A DNA stretch of 64,000 nucleotides from Euphorbia lathyris. Its lineage: Eukaryota; Streptophyta; Magnoliopsida; Malpighiales; Euphorbiaceae. Each line of letters opens with the position of its first letter. The first letter of the stretch is position 1. The translations under genes and the position numbers were made by a program. Positions 11,001-19,715 of this stretch are shown piece by piece. Where the stretch lies: NCBI RefSeq assembly GCF_963576675.1, contig NC_088915.1, positions 82,221,501-82,285,500 on the forward strand, written 5' to 3'. Under the pieces are notes generated by a model. The model saw only the letters and a list, made by a program, of their open reading frames with translations, was not told where the DNA came from and searched no databases.

Positions 11001-13669
11001 CGAATTGCATCTGACTTTAGCAAATCCGCCACTGCTTTTTCAATCGCCTTTTGCCGCTCAGGAGCATGTCCTCTCTTTTTCTGTCGCACTGGGGTTGGAC
11101 CTTTGTCTACATTCAAACGATGGGTTGCTACGTCTGGACTTATTCCTTTCAGTATTTCATTTGGGGCGGAAAATGCCGACTCACATTGGACCAGCACTTC
11201 GGCAATGGCTTTCTTCGTTTCTTCGGAGAGGCCCGTCGCTATTCGCACATTTTTGTCGCTTGAGATGGCGAATAGTTCCGTTTCTCCCAATGCTTCCGCT
11301 GGCAACTTCTCCTCTACCCTATCTTCCTCATCTGGCTTTGGTTCAAGTGACAATGTATAGGCCTGTTGAGATACAAGTTGATCACCTTCAATTATGACTC
11401 GCCCTTGGTGTGTTGGTAAATGTAATGTTAAATGCTTCATTGAGATGAGCGACTCCGTTTCTGACAGGAATGGGCGTCCCAGAATTATGTTGTAGGCCAA
11501 TGGGAGATCAACAATTGCGAATTCTAAATCACCTCGCCATTTTAGCTTTTTATCGCCCATTTCTGCCTCCAACACCACCTGTCCACTTGTTTGAGAGGAT
11601 TGACCCCCAAAACCTGTTACATCCATGAATGTATGTTCCACTCGCTCGTCATTAATTCCCAACTTGTTGAATGCAGTCCGAGTAATAACATTATAAGAAC
11701 TGCCAGTATCAATAAGGACCCGCTTGACGTCCCATCCTTCTACAGCCATTGTAATCACCAAAGCATCCACATGCGGCTCCGTGATTCGCGTGAATGAGTA
11801 ATTGAGGGCATTCCCCCTATGAGTGTTGCTTTTTCGCTGTTCACGACGAGCTCTTTTTGTTGGAGGCTCGTAGATCCCGCCGGCTATCACGTTTATCACT
11901 CCTTTTTTCTGCTTCTTTTCGGGCCTTGCCTCTTCTTCATGTGGTAACGTTGCTTTCTCGTCACTAGTCTCCTTTCGTACAAATTGATTCAGCTTGCCCC
12001 TTTCGATCAGCCTTTCAATCTCCTTCTTCAATTCATAGCAATCGTTCGTGTAGTGGCCGTTCAGTCTGTGGAACCTGTAATATTTGTTAGGATGTCGCCC
12101 CAAACTGGTTCGACCTTTTACCTCGGGGAACCGCACATCCTTCTTCAGGGGGCTCTTTTCGATCCAAAGTAACACCTCCTGGCGAGTCGTGTTTAATGGT
12201 GTCTGATATCCGCCACTTTGAAAGGGGCGATCGCCTCTTCGAACAAAATTACTTTTGGACTGGGTCTGGCGCCGATTGTCCGAAGTGGATCTAGCGGCAT
12301 CTCTTTCTCGCCGGGTTTGAGCCCTATGTTCCTTGTTGACATCATCCACTTCCATGAATTCCTTTGCTATTTTCATGAGTTCAGCCACTGTGCGCGGCTT
12401 GTTGCGGATGATTTCCTCCCACATACTCCAATCTGTGGTTCCATCTGCCATGATGTTGCGGATGCTCACGATATCCGGGTTTTGCAATCGCACCAGAATA
12501 TCGTTGAATACGACAACAAATTCCCTTAGGGAATTATAGTTCCTCTGTTTGATCTCCTTCAGCTGCCTATCCGTCACATCCGCTGCTTTACAGCCCACAA
12601 ATTTCGCACAGAAATCCCGACTATATTGATGCCAATTGTGAATAGATTCTGCGGGTAAAGATCGAAACCAATCAGATGCGGCTCCGCCCAAAGTTGTCGA
12701 GAATAACCTGCAAATGATGCTTTCACTCGCTCCTGCAACATCCATTAGTTCTCTGTAGTTCCTGACATGAGCCTCAGGATCAGAATTTGGATCCCCATAG
12801 TATTTAGGTATCGCGGGCGCTTTGATTCTGTGATCTGGAATGAATTCCCGCAACGAAGGGGCAAAAGGTGAATCGCTCTGGACCTCTGCTCTCGGCCTAG
12901 GCGAGTACCCCATTCGCTCCATCATGCTTCGTAATTGATCTTCTAAGTTAATATCGGGTATTCGCCGGACTTCTTCCATCCGCTGCTGGTGAATTCTGGG
13001 TGGCATCCATCCGCCCATCGGTGTTGAGACGTGTGCCTGTTGGGGGACTAACCGCTGTCCCGTTATAGGATCAAAGTTCCATGTGTGCTCTCGCCCAGGA
13101 GTCATCAACTCCGAATGTCTGTGAGGAAAAGGTTCCACTTGCTGTAGCGGAAGAGTGCCTTGCACTCCTGGCAACGGTTGGGATGGCTGCCAGGTCGGAT
13201 GTATCATCGTAATGAGACCTGGGTGCGAGTAGTTGCTCGGGTGGCTGTGTGGGTTTGTGCGACTACTCTGGCCCACTTGATTTGGCGCCTGAGATGGCTG
13301 CGGGAGGGCCGATATGACAGGGATAGTCGGTGATTGTGTTGAGATAACCACAGGTTCTTGAGGAGCAGCCGCCACGGCGGTATTGTGTTCGGCGAGGGCA
13401 GTTAGTAAATTAATCATTCGATCTCCAGCCGCCTGGCTCATGTTCGAAGCCAAGACTTGTCCTGCCATCTGCACGAAATCACTATTGGACATTTCCATCT
13501 CAGTTTGCACTTGGACTTCCAATAAGGGACTCAATAGTCCCGAAGGACCCGATGAGCTAGGAACCACAGGCTGTGTACTTGCAGGTTGTGAATTCGCAAT
13601 CCGTGGTCCCCTAGAGTTCATACTGGTTGATCTAGTGGTAACGCCGGTCGTTCGTAATGGTTCTGACAT
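8063..13669 (-). CDS. Tat gag-pol polyprotein (1868 aa), intact
   Basis: A single uninterrupted ORF. Approximate residues: gag domain 285-400 (PKYYGDPN ... HVRNYREL); a zinc-knuckle-like segment near 530 reading YYRFH-GH-C, where the first cysteine is tyrosine; aspartic protease DTGSS near 652; RT with the YVDD box near 1012; gypsy RNase H; a second, archaeal-type RNase H near 1290-1420 (MYTDGALSTDGAG ... YSDSK); integrase with zinc-binding H-H-C-C and catalytic GIDIVGP, TDNGTQF and NGMTEVTN at about 1585-1685; and a C-terminal GPY-like stretch (WIGPYKV). The ATG lies about 60 bp inside the primer site. It would encode capsid, protease, polymerase and integrase in the cytoplasm and nucleus. 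All catalytic residues I checked are present. Confidence 0.97.
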   Translation of the reverse strand: MSEPLRTTGVTTRSTSMNSRGPRIANSQPASTQPVVPSSSGPSGLLSPLLEVQVQTEMEMSNSDFVQMAGQVLASNMSQAAGDRMINLLTALAEHNTAVAAAPQEPVVISTQSPTIPVISALPQPSQAPNQVGQSSRTNPHSHPSNYSHPGLITMIHPTWQPSQPLPGVQGTLPLQQVEPFPHRHSELMTPGREHTWNFDPITGQRLVPQQAHVSTPMGGWMPPRIHQQRMEEVRRIPDINLEDQLRSMMERMGYSPRPRAEVQSDSPFAPSLREFIPDHRIKAPAIPKYYGDPNSDPEAHVRNYRELMDVAGASESIICRLFSTTLGGAASDWFRSLPAESIHNWHQYSRDFCAKFVGCKAADVTDRQLKEIKQRNYNSLREFVVVFNDILVRLQNPDIVSIRNIMADGTTDWSMWEEIIRNKPRTVAELMKIAKEFMEVDDVNKEHRAQTRRERDAARSTSDNRRQTQSKSNFVRRGDRPFQSGGYQTPLNTTRQEVLLWIEKSPLKKDVRFPEVKGRTSLGRHPNKYYRFHRLNGHYTNDCYELKKEIERLIERGKLNQFVRKETSDEKATLPHEEEARPEKKQKKGVINVIAGGIYEPPTKRARREQRKSNTHRGNALNYSFTRITEPHVDALVITMAVEGWDVKRVLIDTGSSYNVITRTAFNKLGINDERVEHTFMDVTGFGGQSSQTSGQVVLEAEMGDKKLKWRGDLEFAIVDLPLAYNIILGRPFLSETESLISMKHLTLHLPTHQGRVIIEGDQLVSQQAYTLSLEPKPDEEDRVEEKLPAEALGETELFAISSDKNVRIATGLSEETKKAIAEVLVQCESAFSAPNEILKGISPDVATHRLNVDKGPTPVRQKKRGHAPERQKAIEKAVADLLKSDAIREVTYPEWLANVVLVKKPNGTYRMCVDFKDLNKACPKDMYPLPNIDILVDGTAGYEALSFTDVKSSYHQIPMEKADEIKTSFITHQATYCFKVMPFGLKNAGATYQRMMNKIFSDKSGENFSIYVDDMIIKSKKMQDHPQDIKEILVVLIKYGLKLNPEKCTFGARAGKFLGFIVSGKGVEANPEKVKAVMEMKTPRSIREVQRLNGRLVALGRFISCSARRCLPFYNAIKKSKSFEWTPDCQEAFEGIKRLLCYPPLMSRPEDGEDLFLYVSVTNMAICTVMVREEEGKQYPVYYVSKVLKDAELRYSKLDKMALAVITTAARLKPYFQAHTIIVRTGIPMRKVLQKPDASGRLMEWSIRLGEFDIRYEGRPALKSQVLADFVNEFTWDDDECPKAQKEEWSMYTDGALSTDGAGLGVIIKGPEVIRMCYAAKLTFKTTNNAAEYEAMICGLKLLNELTPERVVIYSDSKLMINQITKNYLVKQEELVKYHQVVGRLTQELTHKGVVWEMVHVPRGQNAKADELAKAAASREPWSQKTCNLEIKSAPAFEVDQIMVIEELEDDEDWRMPIRQYLEQGDLPVDKSLARKLIGQSARYSIRDGTLYRKSYTCPWLKCISRNEGDYVLRELHEGIYGAHEASAALARKVKLMGYYWPKVVEDSQKMVAECHNCQIHANEKHVPGAEQIAIMTAWPFATWGIDIVGPFPETTKKRKYLIVAVDHFSKWVEAEAVTAQTPERMIEFLRENIIMRFGIPQKLITDNGTQFNCAKFKAYCESMGIKNHFSFVNHPQSNGMTEVTNRAMIQGIKKRLGDKKTGWADEIPHMLWAYRTSVKAATGETPFSLVYGAEAVLPVEIKSPTDRIIYYCDTQNPINIRDALDSVEERREKAYMRMAVYRNRIKKYHDRRMQKVIINENDLVLKKADKIQSRDGKGKLGVNWIGPYKVSKKLGPATFEIEEMSGKKLPRTWNLENLRLYKKAE

Positions 13670-13708
13670 GTTCTTCGCGTACCTTTAACCAAATGTTGGT
13701 AAAAAAGG

Positions 13709-13726
13709 TCCACGTTCACCGCACCA
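13709..13726 (-). promoter_or_regulatory. Primer binding site, tRNA-Phe type
   Basis: On the minus strand, TGGTGCGGTGAACGTGGA begins one base after the 5' LTR. Its complement ends TCACCGCACCA, which matches the 3' end of plant tRNA-Phe as I know it, with one mismatch in the 18 bases. This would prime minus-strand DNA synthesis. Confidence 0.8.
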
Positions 13727-13727
13727 A

Positions 13728-14226
13728 TGATAACTTGCCGGATCCGATTTGATATTCTCTGCCAGAGTTACCTGCAAAACAGAATCGGAGACAGGATCTC
13801 CGGGAAAACTCTCCGACGATCAAGTCAGTTTTTGTAAGAAGGTTGTTAATTTGACAATAGTATTGTGGGGAAAAATTGTGAGCGTACCTTTTTCCCTCGT
13901 TCTTAAGGCCTTTTATAGGTAACCGCCGAGGGCGGTTACTCCTTAGTGGGCCACGTTCTGAGGGCGGTTCCCCCTTTTTAGGCCATGTCCCTTTCGTGGC
14001 TTTCATGGCAACGAACGTGGTTCTGAGTGGGAGTCTTGATGCTCTGTTTAGGAATTCGGGGCGGTTACTCGCTTCACCCGTTTCCGCTTATTCGGGTCCC
14101 ATTCGGGGTGGTTACTCGTTGCGTCCGCTTCCTTTATTCGGGTCTCATCCGATCTTAGACCATAGGTCTAAGTATGGGCTGGGCCTGCGAAATGAATATG
14201 ACCCGGTTTAGCCTCGCGGGTCATCA
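13728..14226 (-). repeat. Tat element 5' LTR with TATA box
   Basis: This 499-bp LTR is the promoter copy for gag-pol. A TATAAAA box reads on the minus strand at 13911-13917, inside ACCTATAAAAGGCC. A pair of GGGGCGGTTACTCG-like direct repeats lies upstream (around 14060 and 14104). It lacks the 11-bp insertion found next to the TATA box in the 3' LTR. Confidence 0.93.
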
Positions 14227-14231
14227 AATGT
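14227..14231. repeat. Target site duplication AATGT (right)
   Basis: Exact partner of 4869-4873. Removing the Tat element and one copy restores a continuous Athila pol frame, an independent check on the boundary. Confidence 0.95.
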
Positions 14232-14724
14232 CATTTACACATTCTTCAATTAAATCAAGTTTCATACAAGCGAAATCCTCCATAGGATATTTCATCGCTT
14301 GATTCATATCAAACTCAATCTTATCATCGCCTATTCTTAAAACTACTTTCCCTTCCGACACATCAACCAGAGCACGTCCCGTGTTCATGAACAGTATACC
14401 AAAGATTAGCGGACAATTTACGTCATAAGCAAAATCTAAAATAACGAAATCGGTACGAAAAATAAATTTGTCAACTTTAACTAAAACATCCTCAATTATA
14501 CCGTATGGTCTTTTAGTGGTTTGATCCGCTAATTGCAAAACCATATTGGTACGTTTGATGTCTTCTTCTAAGCCTAACTTATTAAAAATAGATAATGGCA
14601 TCAAGTTAATGCTTGCTCCTAAATCACAGAGACAACTGGGAAATTCAATATCTCCCAATTTACATGGAATGGTAAAACATCCGGGATCCTTGAGTTTTGT
14701 GGGCAAATTACTTGATACAATCAA
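14232..14724 (-). pseudogene. Athila protease region
   Basis: This segment of the Athila polyprotein carries the retropepsin site as DLGAS followed by INLMPLS, the form usual in Athila. The flap and second half follow (CPLIFG, RALVDV). It is in a different frame from gag: a one-base shift near 14785-14795 separates the two ORFs. On the other side, it runs in frame into pol across the Tat insertion. It would cleave the gag-pol precursor. Confidence 0.85.
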
Positions 14725-14783
14725 ACTACAATCCTCAGTTAGTGAAATGGATGAAATTCCTTCCCAACTAATTTTTTTTGAAA

Positions 14784-16451
14784 TTAAACTTTGAGGAATT
14801 TACCATAATTGGGAATTTGCGTAATCGCATCCATAAACGTCAGATTAATATGCAAATTTTTAAGTTTGTCTAAAAATGTTAAAAGTTGTTTATCATAGTC
14901 CTTATTGCGGACTTTGTGTGGAAAAGGTGGTTTGGATACAAAAGTTTTTGTACTAGAGTCAATTGGTGCATCTTTTTGTTTTAATGTATCTTCTTTGGGC
15001 TTCGGTAAATCAGTTCCAGGTAAGGTCGAATTTCCGGGCATTTCCGGGCCTAAGTAATTTTTCCCTGAACGAAGAGTGATAGCCTTAACATGCTCTTTCG
15101 GATTTTCTTCCGTATGGTTTGGAAGACTTCCCTCTTTGCGGGATGGAATTGATTTAGCGAGTTGTCCAATTTGAATCTCCAAATTATGGATGCTAGATGA
15201 TTGGTTTTTAATAAGCTGATCGAATTTATTCTCGATTCGTTTAAAACCATCGTCGTGATTACTTATTTTTCCGCTCATAGTATCAATAAATTTGTCGATT
15301 TTAGAAGATAAAATGCTAATCGTATCTCTTGATTGATTTTGATAATTACTAGTACGATTTTGATTAGCATTAGCATTATTATTATCTCTCCAGTTAAAGT
15401 TAGGATGATTTCTCCACCCAGGATTATATGTATTGGAGTAAGGGTTATTAGGTTGGTTTTGCCCTTGGACAAAATTTACCTGTTCAATTTCACTCATACC
15501 TTCGTAATCCACATCTGTTTGGATTGGCTTACCATTAGGATCACACGGTGCCATAAACCTATCAATTTTGTGCGATAAGGCAGAAAATTGGGCTTGCAAC
15601 ATCGCTACTGGATCAAGATTCACTATACCTTTAACTGATGATGTTGTTGAGGATGATGGTTTCGCTAATGGTACGTGTCCACGTTCCGCGGGCCACATAC
15701 TGCTATTGATTGCCATTTCCTCCAAAAGTTCCCTTGCTTGGGCAGATGTTTTCTTCATAAATAACCCTCCAGACCTAGCGTCCAATGAACCTCTAGTTGT
15801 AGGATTTAGTCCATTATAAAATGTTTGCATTAAAAGTTCAGCGGGCAATTGGTGGTGTGGGCATAAACGTTGAAGTTTTTTAAAACGTTCCCAAGCCTCA
15901 TAAAGAGTTTCATTATCATTTTGAGAAAAAGATGTTAACTCTTTAATGACTCTTGCGGTTTTTGCTAAAGGAAAATTTTTTGATAAAAATGCTTGGGCTA
16001 ATTGTTCCCAAGTGGCAAATGATGCGGCTGGCATAGAAGTTAACCATTCTTTGGCTCGATCCTTCAAAGTAAAAGGAAAAAGGCGAAGTTTGATTGCTTC
16101 TGCAGTTACATCAGTAATTTTAAAAGTGTCACAAATTTCTAAGAAATTTGTCAAATGGGTATTAGGATTTTCGTTAGGTAACCCGTAAAATGTTACGTTA
16201 TTTTGCAACATATTAAGCAACGCAGGCTTAATTTCAAATTGGTTTGCATTAATTTGGGGTCTAACTATACTGTTTGTTACACCGGCCACTCCTGGCCTAG
16301 CGTAATCCATAAGTGTGGCCATAACTTCGGGCTCGGTAATTCTAGTTTTTATTGGGGTTTTGTTTTTCTTTTTCTTTTCTTTCTTGTTCTTTTTAAGAGT
16401 TCTTTCAATTTCTGGGTCAATAGGAAAAAATTCTCTTTTTTTTAGAAACAA
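14784..16451 (-). CDS. Athila gag (555 aa)
   Basis: The capsid precursor starts with a basic stretch (residues 1-40, many K) containing DPEIERTLKK, a typical Athila N-terminus. The retrotransposon gag domain spans about residues 85-230, with FLEICDTF, AKEWLTSMP, FLSKNFP and the ETLYEAWERFK motif. The C-terminal half is low-complexity, rich in N, Q and S. I see no CCHC zinc knuckle. The ORF stops at GKFLKV, where a one-base shift breaks continuity with protease; in intact relatives these are joined. It would assemble virus-like particles and bind element RNA. Confidence 0.9.
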   Translation of the reverse strand: MFLKKREFFPIDPEIERTLKKNKKEKKKKNKTPIKTRITEPEVMATLMDYARPGVAGVTNSIVRPQINANQFEIKPALLNMLQNNVTFYGLPNENPNTHLTNFLEICDTFKITDVTAEAIKLRLFPFTLKDRAKEWLTSMPAASFATWEQLAQAFLSKNFPLAKTARVIKELTSFSQNDNETLYEAWERFKKLQRLCPHHQLPAELLMQTFYNGLNPTTRGSLDARSGGLFMKKTSAQARELLEEMAINSSMWPAERGHVPLAKPSSSTTSSVKGIVNLDPVAMLQAQFSALSHKIDRFMAPCDPNGKPIQTDVDYEGMSEIEQVNFVQGQNQPNNPYSNTYNPGWRNHPNFNWRDNNNANANQNRTSNYQNQSRDTISILSSKIDKFIDTMSGKISNHDDGFKRIENKFDQLIKNQSSSIHNLEIQIGQLAKSIPSRKEGSLPNHTEENPKEHVKAITLRSGKNYLGPEMPGNSTLPGTDLPKPKEDTLKQKDAPIDSSTKTFVSKPPFPHKVRNKDYDKQLLTFLDKLKNLHINLTFMDAITQIPNYGKFLKV

Positions 16452-17212
16452 AATATAAGATTGGCTGCCGAACTTTTGAATGCAACAAACATTTCAGACA
16501 TCCTTGATTTTTCTTTTCGATTTTTTTATTTTAAGGATGAACTTCCTTTCGAATGATATGAGCAGATAAGAACAATGACTAGTGCAGATATTTTATAAAA
16601 AAAAACTTGTAGAACTGACTTGCTTATCAACTTTTAAGATTAAGGTAAAAGTTAGTGTTTGGCTAAAAGGGAAAACAATTTAGTGTGTACAACAAAGAAA
16701 AGGTTAAAGGCTCAAACTTGGCTATCTAAGAGATGAAAATAAAAAAGGTTAGGCTATTTAAGTCAAGTGGTTAATCCTAATTGCCTTCCTCACTTCAATG
16801 TCTGACTAAAAACGTGTGGTCTTGAAAAGCATTTGATGCAAATTCTAGAGTTGCAAACCAAGTATGAATTCACACATAATAAAAAAAAAATTGGAGCAAA
16901 CGTTAAACGTTGATGTTGTTTAAGCAAATTGCTCCATTGGCTCAAAAGCTCACAGAAATTGAGGGTAACTGTACCAAGCTTTGCATACTTTTCAATCAAT
17001 TTGATCGCTTCAATTAAAATGGATTACTCAAAATAAAGACTACCAAATCAACTGTTACTAAGTCCAACACTCATCATAAGTTTTAATTGATTTCGATAAT
17101 ACGAGCTAATTAAACTATCAAGTTAAGGAGAATATGATTAACACGACTTGACTAAAACACAAGCTAACTAAATGCAAATGAAAACAAAAAAAACAAACTA
17201 AACATAGAAAAC
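16452..17212. other. Non-coding region between Athila gag and PMD fragment
   Basis: AT-rich sequence upstream of Athila gag, presumably 5' leader and perhaps a truncated LTR. I found no primer binding site and no repeat of it near the left end. The junction with the PMD gene fragment is therefore undefined, probably near 17212. Confidence 0.4.
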
Positions 17213-18294
17213 TCAATTTAAAATGAAGACTAAAATGCGAAAATTTTCTCCAAAACACATATCATAGTAAAGGGGGACCGGAGTATCGCTACCTCGTAAT
17301 CCGGTCAGCAAAGAAAAGTCTCGGGGTGAGATCGTCATCTCCCCAAATGGAAGATGAAATGTGTGGGTTGAATCCACCCACCTCTTGCAGAGGGCGCACA
17401 GGGCGCGCTTGTCACACACGCTGTTGGCATGGGGCAGCGCCAAGGGCTCAAAGCCCAACTCCCGCACACGGACTCTAACCGCCGTAGGAAGCAAAGCGAA
17501 CCATGAATGGATGCCCTCGGTGGATCCCGAGATAGCAATAACCTAGAAGAAATAGTACAAATAAGAGCGGGACTTAGCTAGAGTCATTATTCCTCAAGGG
17601 CCCCACTTCTATATACGTCTAATGGAAATTCAGTTTAACTAGTTATTCTTTAAATTTCGTCTAAACTTAACTTAAAAATTCTTTTTGTTAAGATCGTCAT
17701 TCTTTAGAGTTTCGTCCATAGGATCATTCGTATAGGATTTAATTTAATTTGTTATTCTTTGGTGTTCCACTCTCCCGCGTGCTTGCGAGGAGCTTAATCC
17801 CATTCAAGTTTTTGGTAAAGGTGGTTTAGTATTATTCACGTTTTTACTATTCACGTTTTCACTATTCACGTTTTCACTATTCACATGCATTATTCACGTT
17901 TTTACTATTCACGTGCACAACTCACGTTTTTACTATTCACATGCATTATTCACGTCATTTCACTATTCACGTTTTACCAGTCATGCAGTTTTTGCTACTC
18001 ACATGTATAAAGTTCAAATTCTTTCCAAAAATCATAAAGTGTCGTTCACATGCATGAAAATTCGCGTTTTCTAGCTAAAGGACTCATAAGCAATTTAAAT
18101 GTTAGCATGCAAATAACGTTCAAACGGGGTTGCTAAAACCTAGAAGTCTTGACAAATAAAAACAAAGAGGTACTTACCCGATTGATGTTGGTCTGACTTA
18201 GATGAGAAGCGGGGTTCTGGAAAGGAACGACGCTAGCCAAATCCTCAAAGACCACCTCCATGCCTTTCGTGCCATCGTATTTGCTCGACGCCAT
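17213..18294 (-). pseudogene. Two-exon plant mobile domain (PMD) gene fragment
   Basis: Exon 1 (18178-18294) starts at an ATG and encodes 39 residues beginning MASSKYDGTK. Its donor is CGG|GTAAGTA. The intron (17543-18177) ends TTCTTCTAG. Exon 2 (17213-17542) joins in phase 0. Exon 2 carries the plant mobile domain signature: HSWFALLP, CDKRALCALCKRWVDSTHTF, LPFGEMTISPRDFSLLTGLR. Full PMD proteins are several hundred residues; this one stops after about 110 codons of exon 2, so it is truncated, probably by the Athila insertion. PMD is shared by MAIN-like host genes and by transposon-captured genes; I cannot tell which this was. A TATA box and purine-rich leader lie upstream. Confidence 0.7.
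17829..17985. repeat. Imperfect short-repeat tract in PMD intron
   Basis: ACTATTCACGTTTT and variants (ATTATTCACGTTTT, ACTATTCACATGCA) recur roughly every 15-17 bp about nine times inside the PMD intron. The CACGTTT core is repeated throughout. This looks like local slippage; CACG boxes could also bind bHLH/bZIP factors, but nothing else supports that. Confidence 0.8.
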
Positions 18295-18369
18295 CGCAAA
18301 AATGCTCAAACGTAGTGAGAGAGAGAAGAGGAGAGAGAAGGTGTGGGGTTAAAATGAACCCCACCACCC

Positions 18370-18376
18370 TTTTATA
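18370..18376 (-). promoter_or_regulatory. TATA box of PMD gene
   Basis: The minus strand reads CCTTATAAAAGGG here, about 76 bases upstream of the exon 1 ATG, followed by a CT-rich leader (CTTCTCTCTCC). Spacing and composition fit a plant RNA polymerase II core promoter. Confidence 0.65.
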
Positions 18377-18740
18377 AGGATGAAAAGTGGCAATCTTGTA
18401 ATAAGGGAAAAAGGTACGATGTGACGTAAAGGTAAAAAGTAAATAATTAATTACCAAATGCACAAACCTCCGATTCGCAGTCCGTTTCAGCCTGCATTTT
18501 TGCCGAGTAGTGACCATTGTCCAGGGAGACGACTCCAGATGACAGCCAAAGTTTACAGAATAGTGGCACCAGTCAAAATACAGACAACAGTCACCAAGAA
18601 AATAATTTTTAGCTCGAAAAGATTCCAGACGAAGGGATAAGGTTATTGCTATCAACGATTTCAGCATGCGAGACAGTAACTCTAGTCGGAACATAGACGA
18701 CGGTAGGTCGAAATCCAAAATCACCCGAGTGCGCACACTG

Positions 18741-19083
18741 TAGGGTCGCTAGAAAGAGCAATATTATCTGCGGTCGATTTAGAGACTAGGGTCGCTATAA
18801 AGAGCCATATTACCTGCGGTCGATTTAGAGACTAGGGTCGCTAGAAAGAGCCATATTACCTGCGGTCGATTTAGAGACTAGGATCGCTAGAAAGAGCTAT
18901 ATTACCTGGGGTCGATTTAGAGACTAGGGTCGCTAGAAAGAGCAATATTACCTGCGGTCAATTTAGAGACTAGGGTCGCTAGAAAGAGCCATATTACCTG
19001 CGGTCGATGTAGAGACTATGGTCGCTAGAAAGAGCTATTTTGCCTGCGGTCGATTTAGAGACTAGGGTCGTTAGAAAGAGCTA
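18741..19083. repeat. 46-bp tandem array, about 7.5 copies
   Basis: TAGGGTCGCT starts copies at 18741, 18787 and 18833, with a regular 46-bp step to 19063. Units read TAGGGTCGCTAGAAAGAGC, then an ATATTACCTG-like part, then CGGTCGATTTAGAGAC, with scattered substitutions (GGATCGCT, CCTGGGGTCG, GATGTAGAG). It lies between the PMD promoter and the LTR-like repeat. No ORF runs through it usefully. Confidence 0.97.
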
Positions 19084-19399
19084 AAGAGAGACGGGTCGAG
19101 GAAGAGATTGAAGACCAGGAAGGAGCTTGCGACATGGAAATCAGGTATTTCCCCTCCCACTCTATATGTGTCTTTTACTTTAATATGTTTTCCATTGCAT
19201 GTGTCGCATTAGCGAAAAAGTTTTTTTTCGAAAAGCACACATGTCACTATCAAAATAGGAAAGTAGGGGCAACTATAGACATCGAGTCGGAGGACCTGTG
19301 ACGAAAACCCATAACCGACGGTTAAAGCAGTTGATTCCAATAATAAAAAATAATAAAAAAAACCACAAAAGAATCCTGAGGGATTGCGTGTCGAAAAAT

Positions 19400-19715
19400 A
19401 GGAGGCTCGCAGGCGCCCAACGAACATGGGGCGTCGTCCAACGCACGCCAAAGGCGTTGGACGCACGCCTAAGGATCATTGGGCGAGGGCTCAACGGTGT
19501 GGGGCGAGCGCCCAGCGGCGTTGGGCGAGCGTCCAGTAACGTCGGATGCACGCCCAATAGCCTTGGGCGCACGTCCAACAGCGGTTGGACACGCGCCCGA
19601 CCTGCGCTGGGCGTCCGCCCAGCGCCTGTTGGGCATGCGCCCAACCGAGGTTGGGCGTCCGCCCAACGTCTGTTGGGCGCGCGCCCATCCAAAAGTTGGG
19701 TGCACGCCCAACTTT
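19400..19715. repeat. ~22-bp palindromic tandem array, about 13 copies
   Basis: A GC-rich array of ~22-bp units. Most have the form TTGGGCG-NN-CGCCCAA plus a short spacer; for example GTTGGGCGTCCGCCCAAC near 19648 is a perfect 8-bp inverted repeat around two bases. Copies closer to the TATA box are more regular. Because 22 is not a multiple of 3, long ORFs appear in several frames on both strands; they are artefacts of the repeat. Confidence 0.9.

Larger units (their letters stand above)
4874..14226 (-). mobile_element. Tat-lineage Ty3/gypsy retrotransposon, apparently intact
   Basis: A 9.35-kb element on the minus strand with LTRs of 510 bp (4874-5383) and 499 bp (13728-14226), both beginning TGATAACTTG and ending GGGTCATCA. 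It is flanked by AATGT duplications. It has a tRNA-Phe-like primer site, a polypurine tract, an unbroken gag-pol ORF (8063-13669), an 83-bp tandem array and a spliced ORF on the opposite strand. A second RNase H after the gypsy RNase H, and an antisense ORF 3' of pol, are recognised marks of the Tat lineage. I counted 8 substitutions and one 11-bp indel between the LTRs, about 1.6%, so insertion was fairly recent. It may still be autonomous. Confidence 0.95.
284..16451 (-). mobile_element. Athila-type Ty3/gypsy retrotransposon, split by a nested Tat element
   Basis: The minus strand carries, in order, gag (14784-16451), protease (14232-14724), RT/RNase H/integrase (1851-4873) and an ORF in the env position (284-1231). 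This is the Athila gene order. Diagnostic motifs are the DLGAS protease site, the FMDD reverse transcriptase box and the DPEIERTL gag start. A Tat element at 4874-14226 interrupts pol. If that insert and one 5-bp duplication are ignored, the protease frame runs directly into the RT frame, so this was one element. The LTRs were not found, so the given limits are those of the coding region only. Decay is mild: one frameshift and two in-frame stops. Confidence 0.9.

Noticed and set aside
8225..13688. Many plus-strand ORFs of 60-130 codons
   Set aside because: Shadows of the Tat gag-pol ORF on the opposite strand; no independent motifs, unlike the spliced aORF at 5359-7189.
18245..18736. 163-codon minus ORF over the PMD promoter
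   Set aside because: It overlaps exon 1 in another frame and runs through the promoter and leader; exon 1 in the PMD frame is better supported.
7473..19083. Tandem arrays as possible CRISPR
   Set aside because: The 83-bp and 46-bp units are directly adjacent with no unique spacers, and this is plant DNA.
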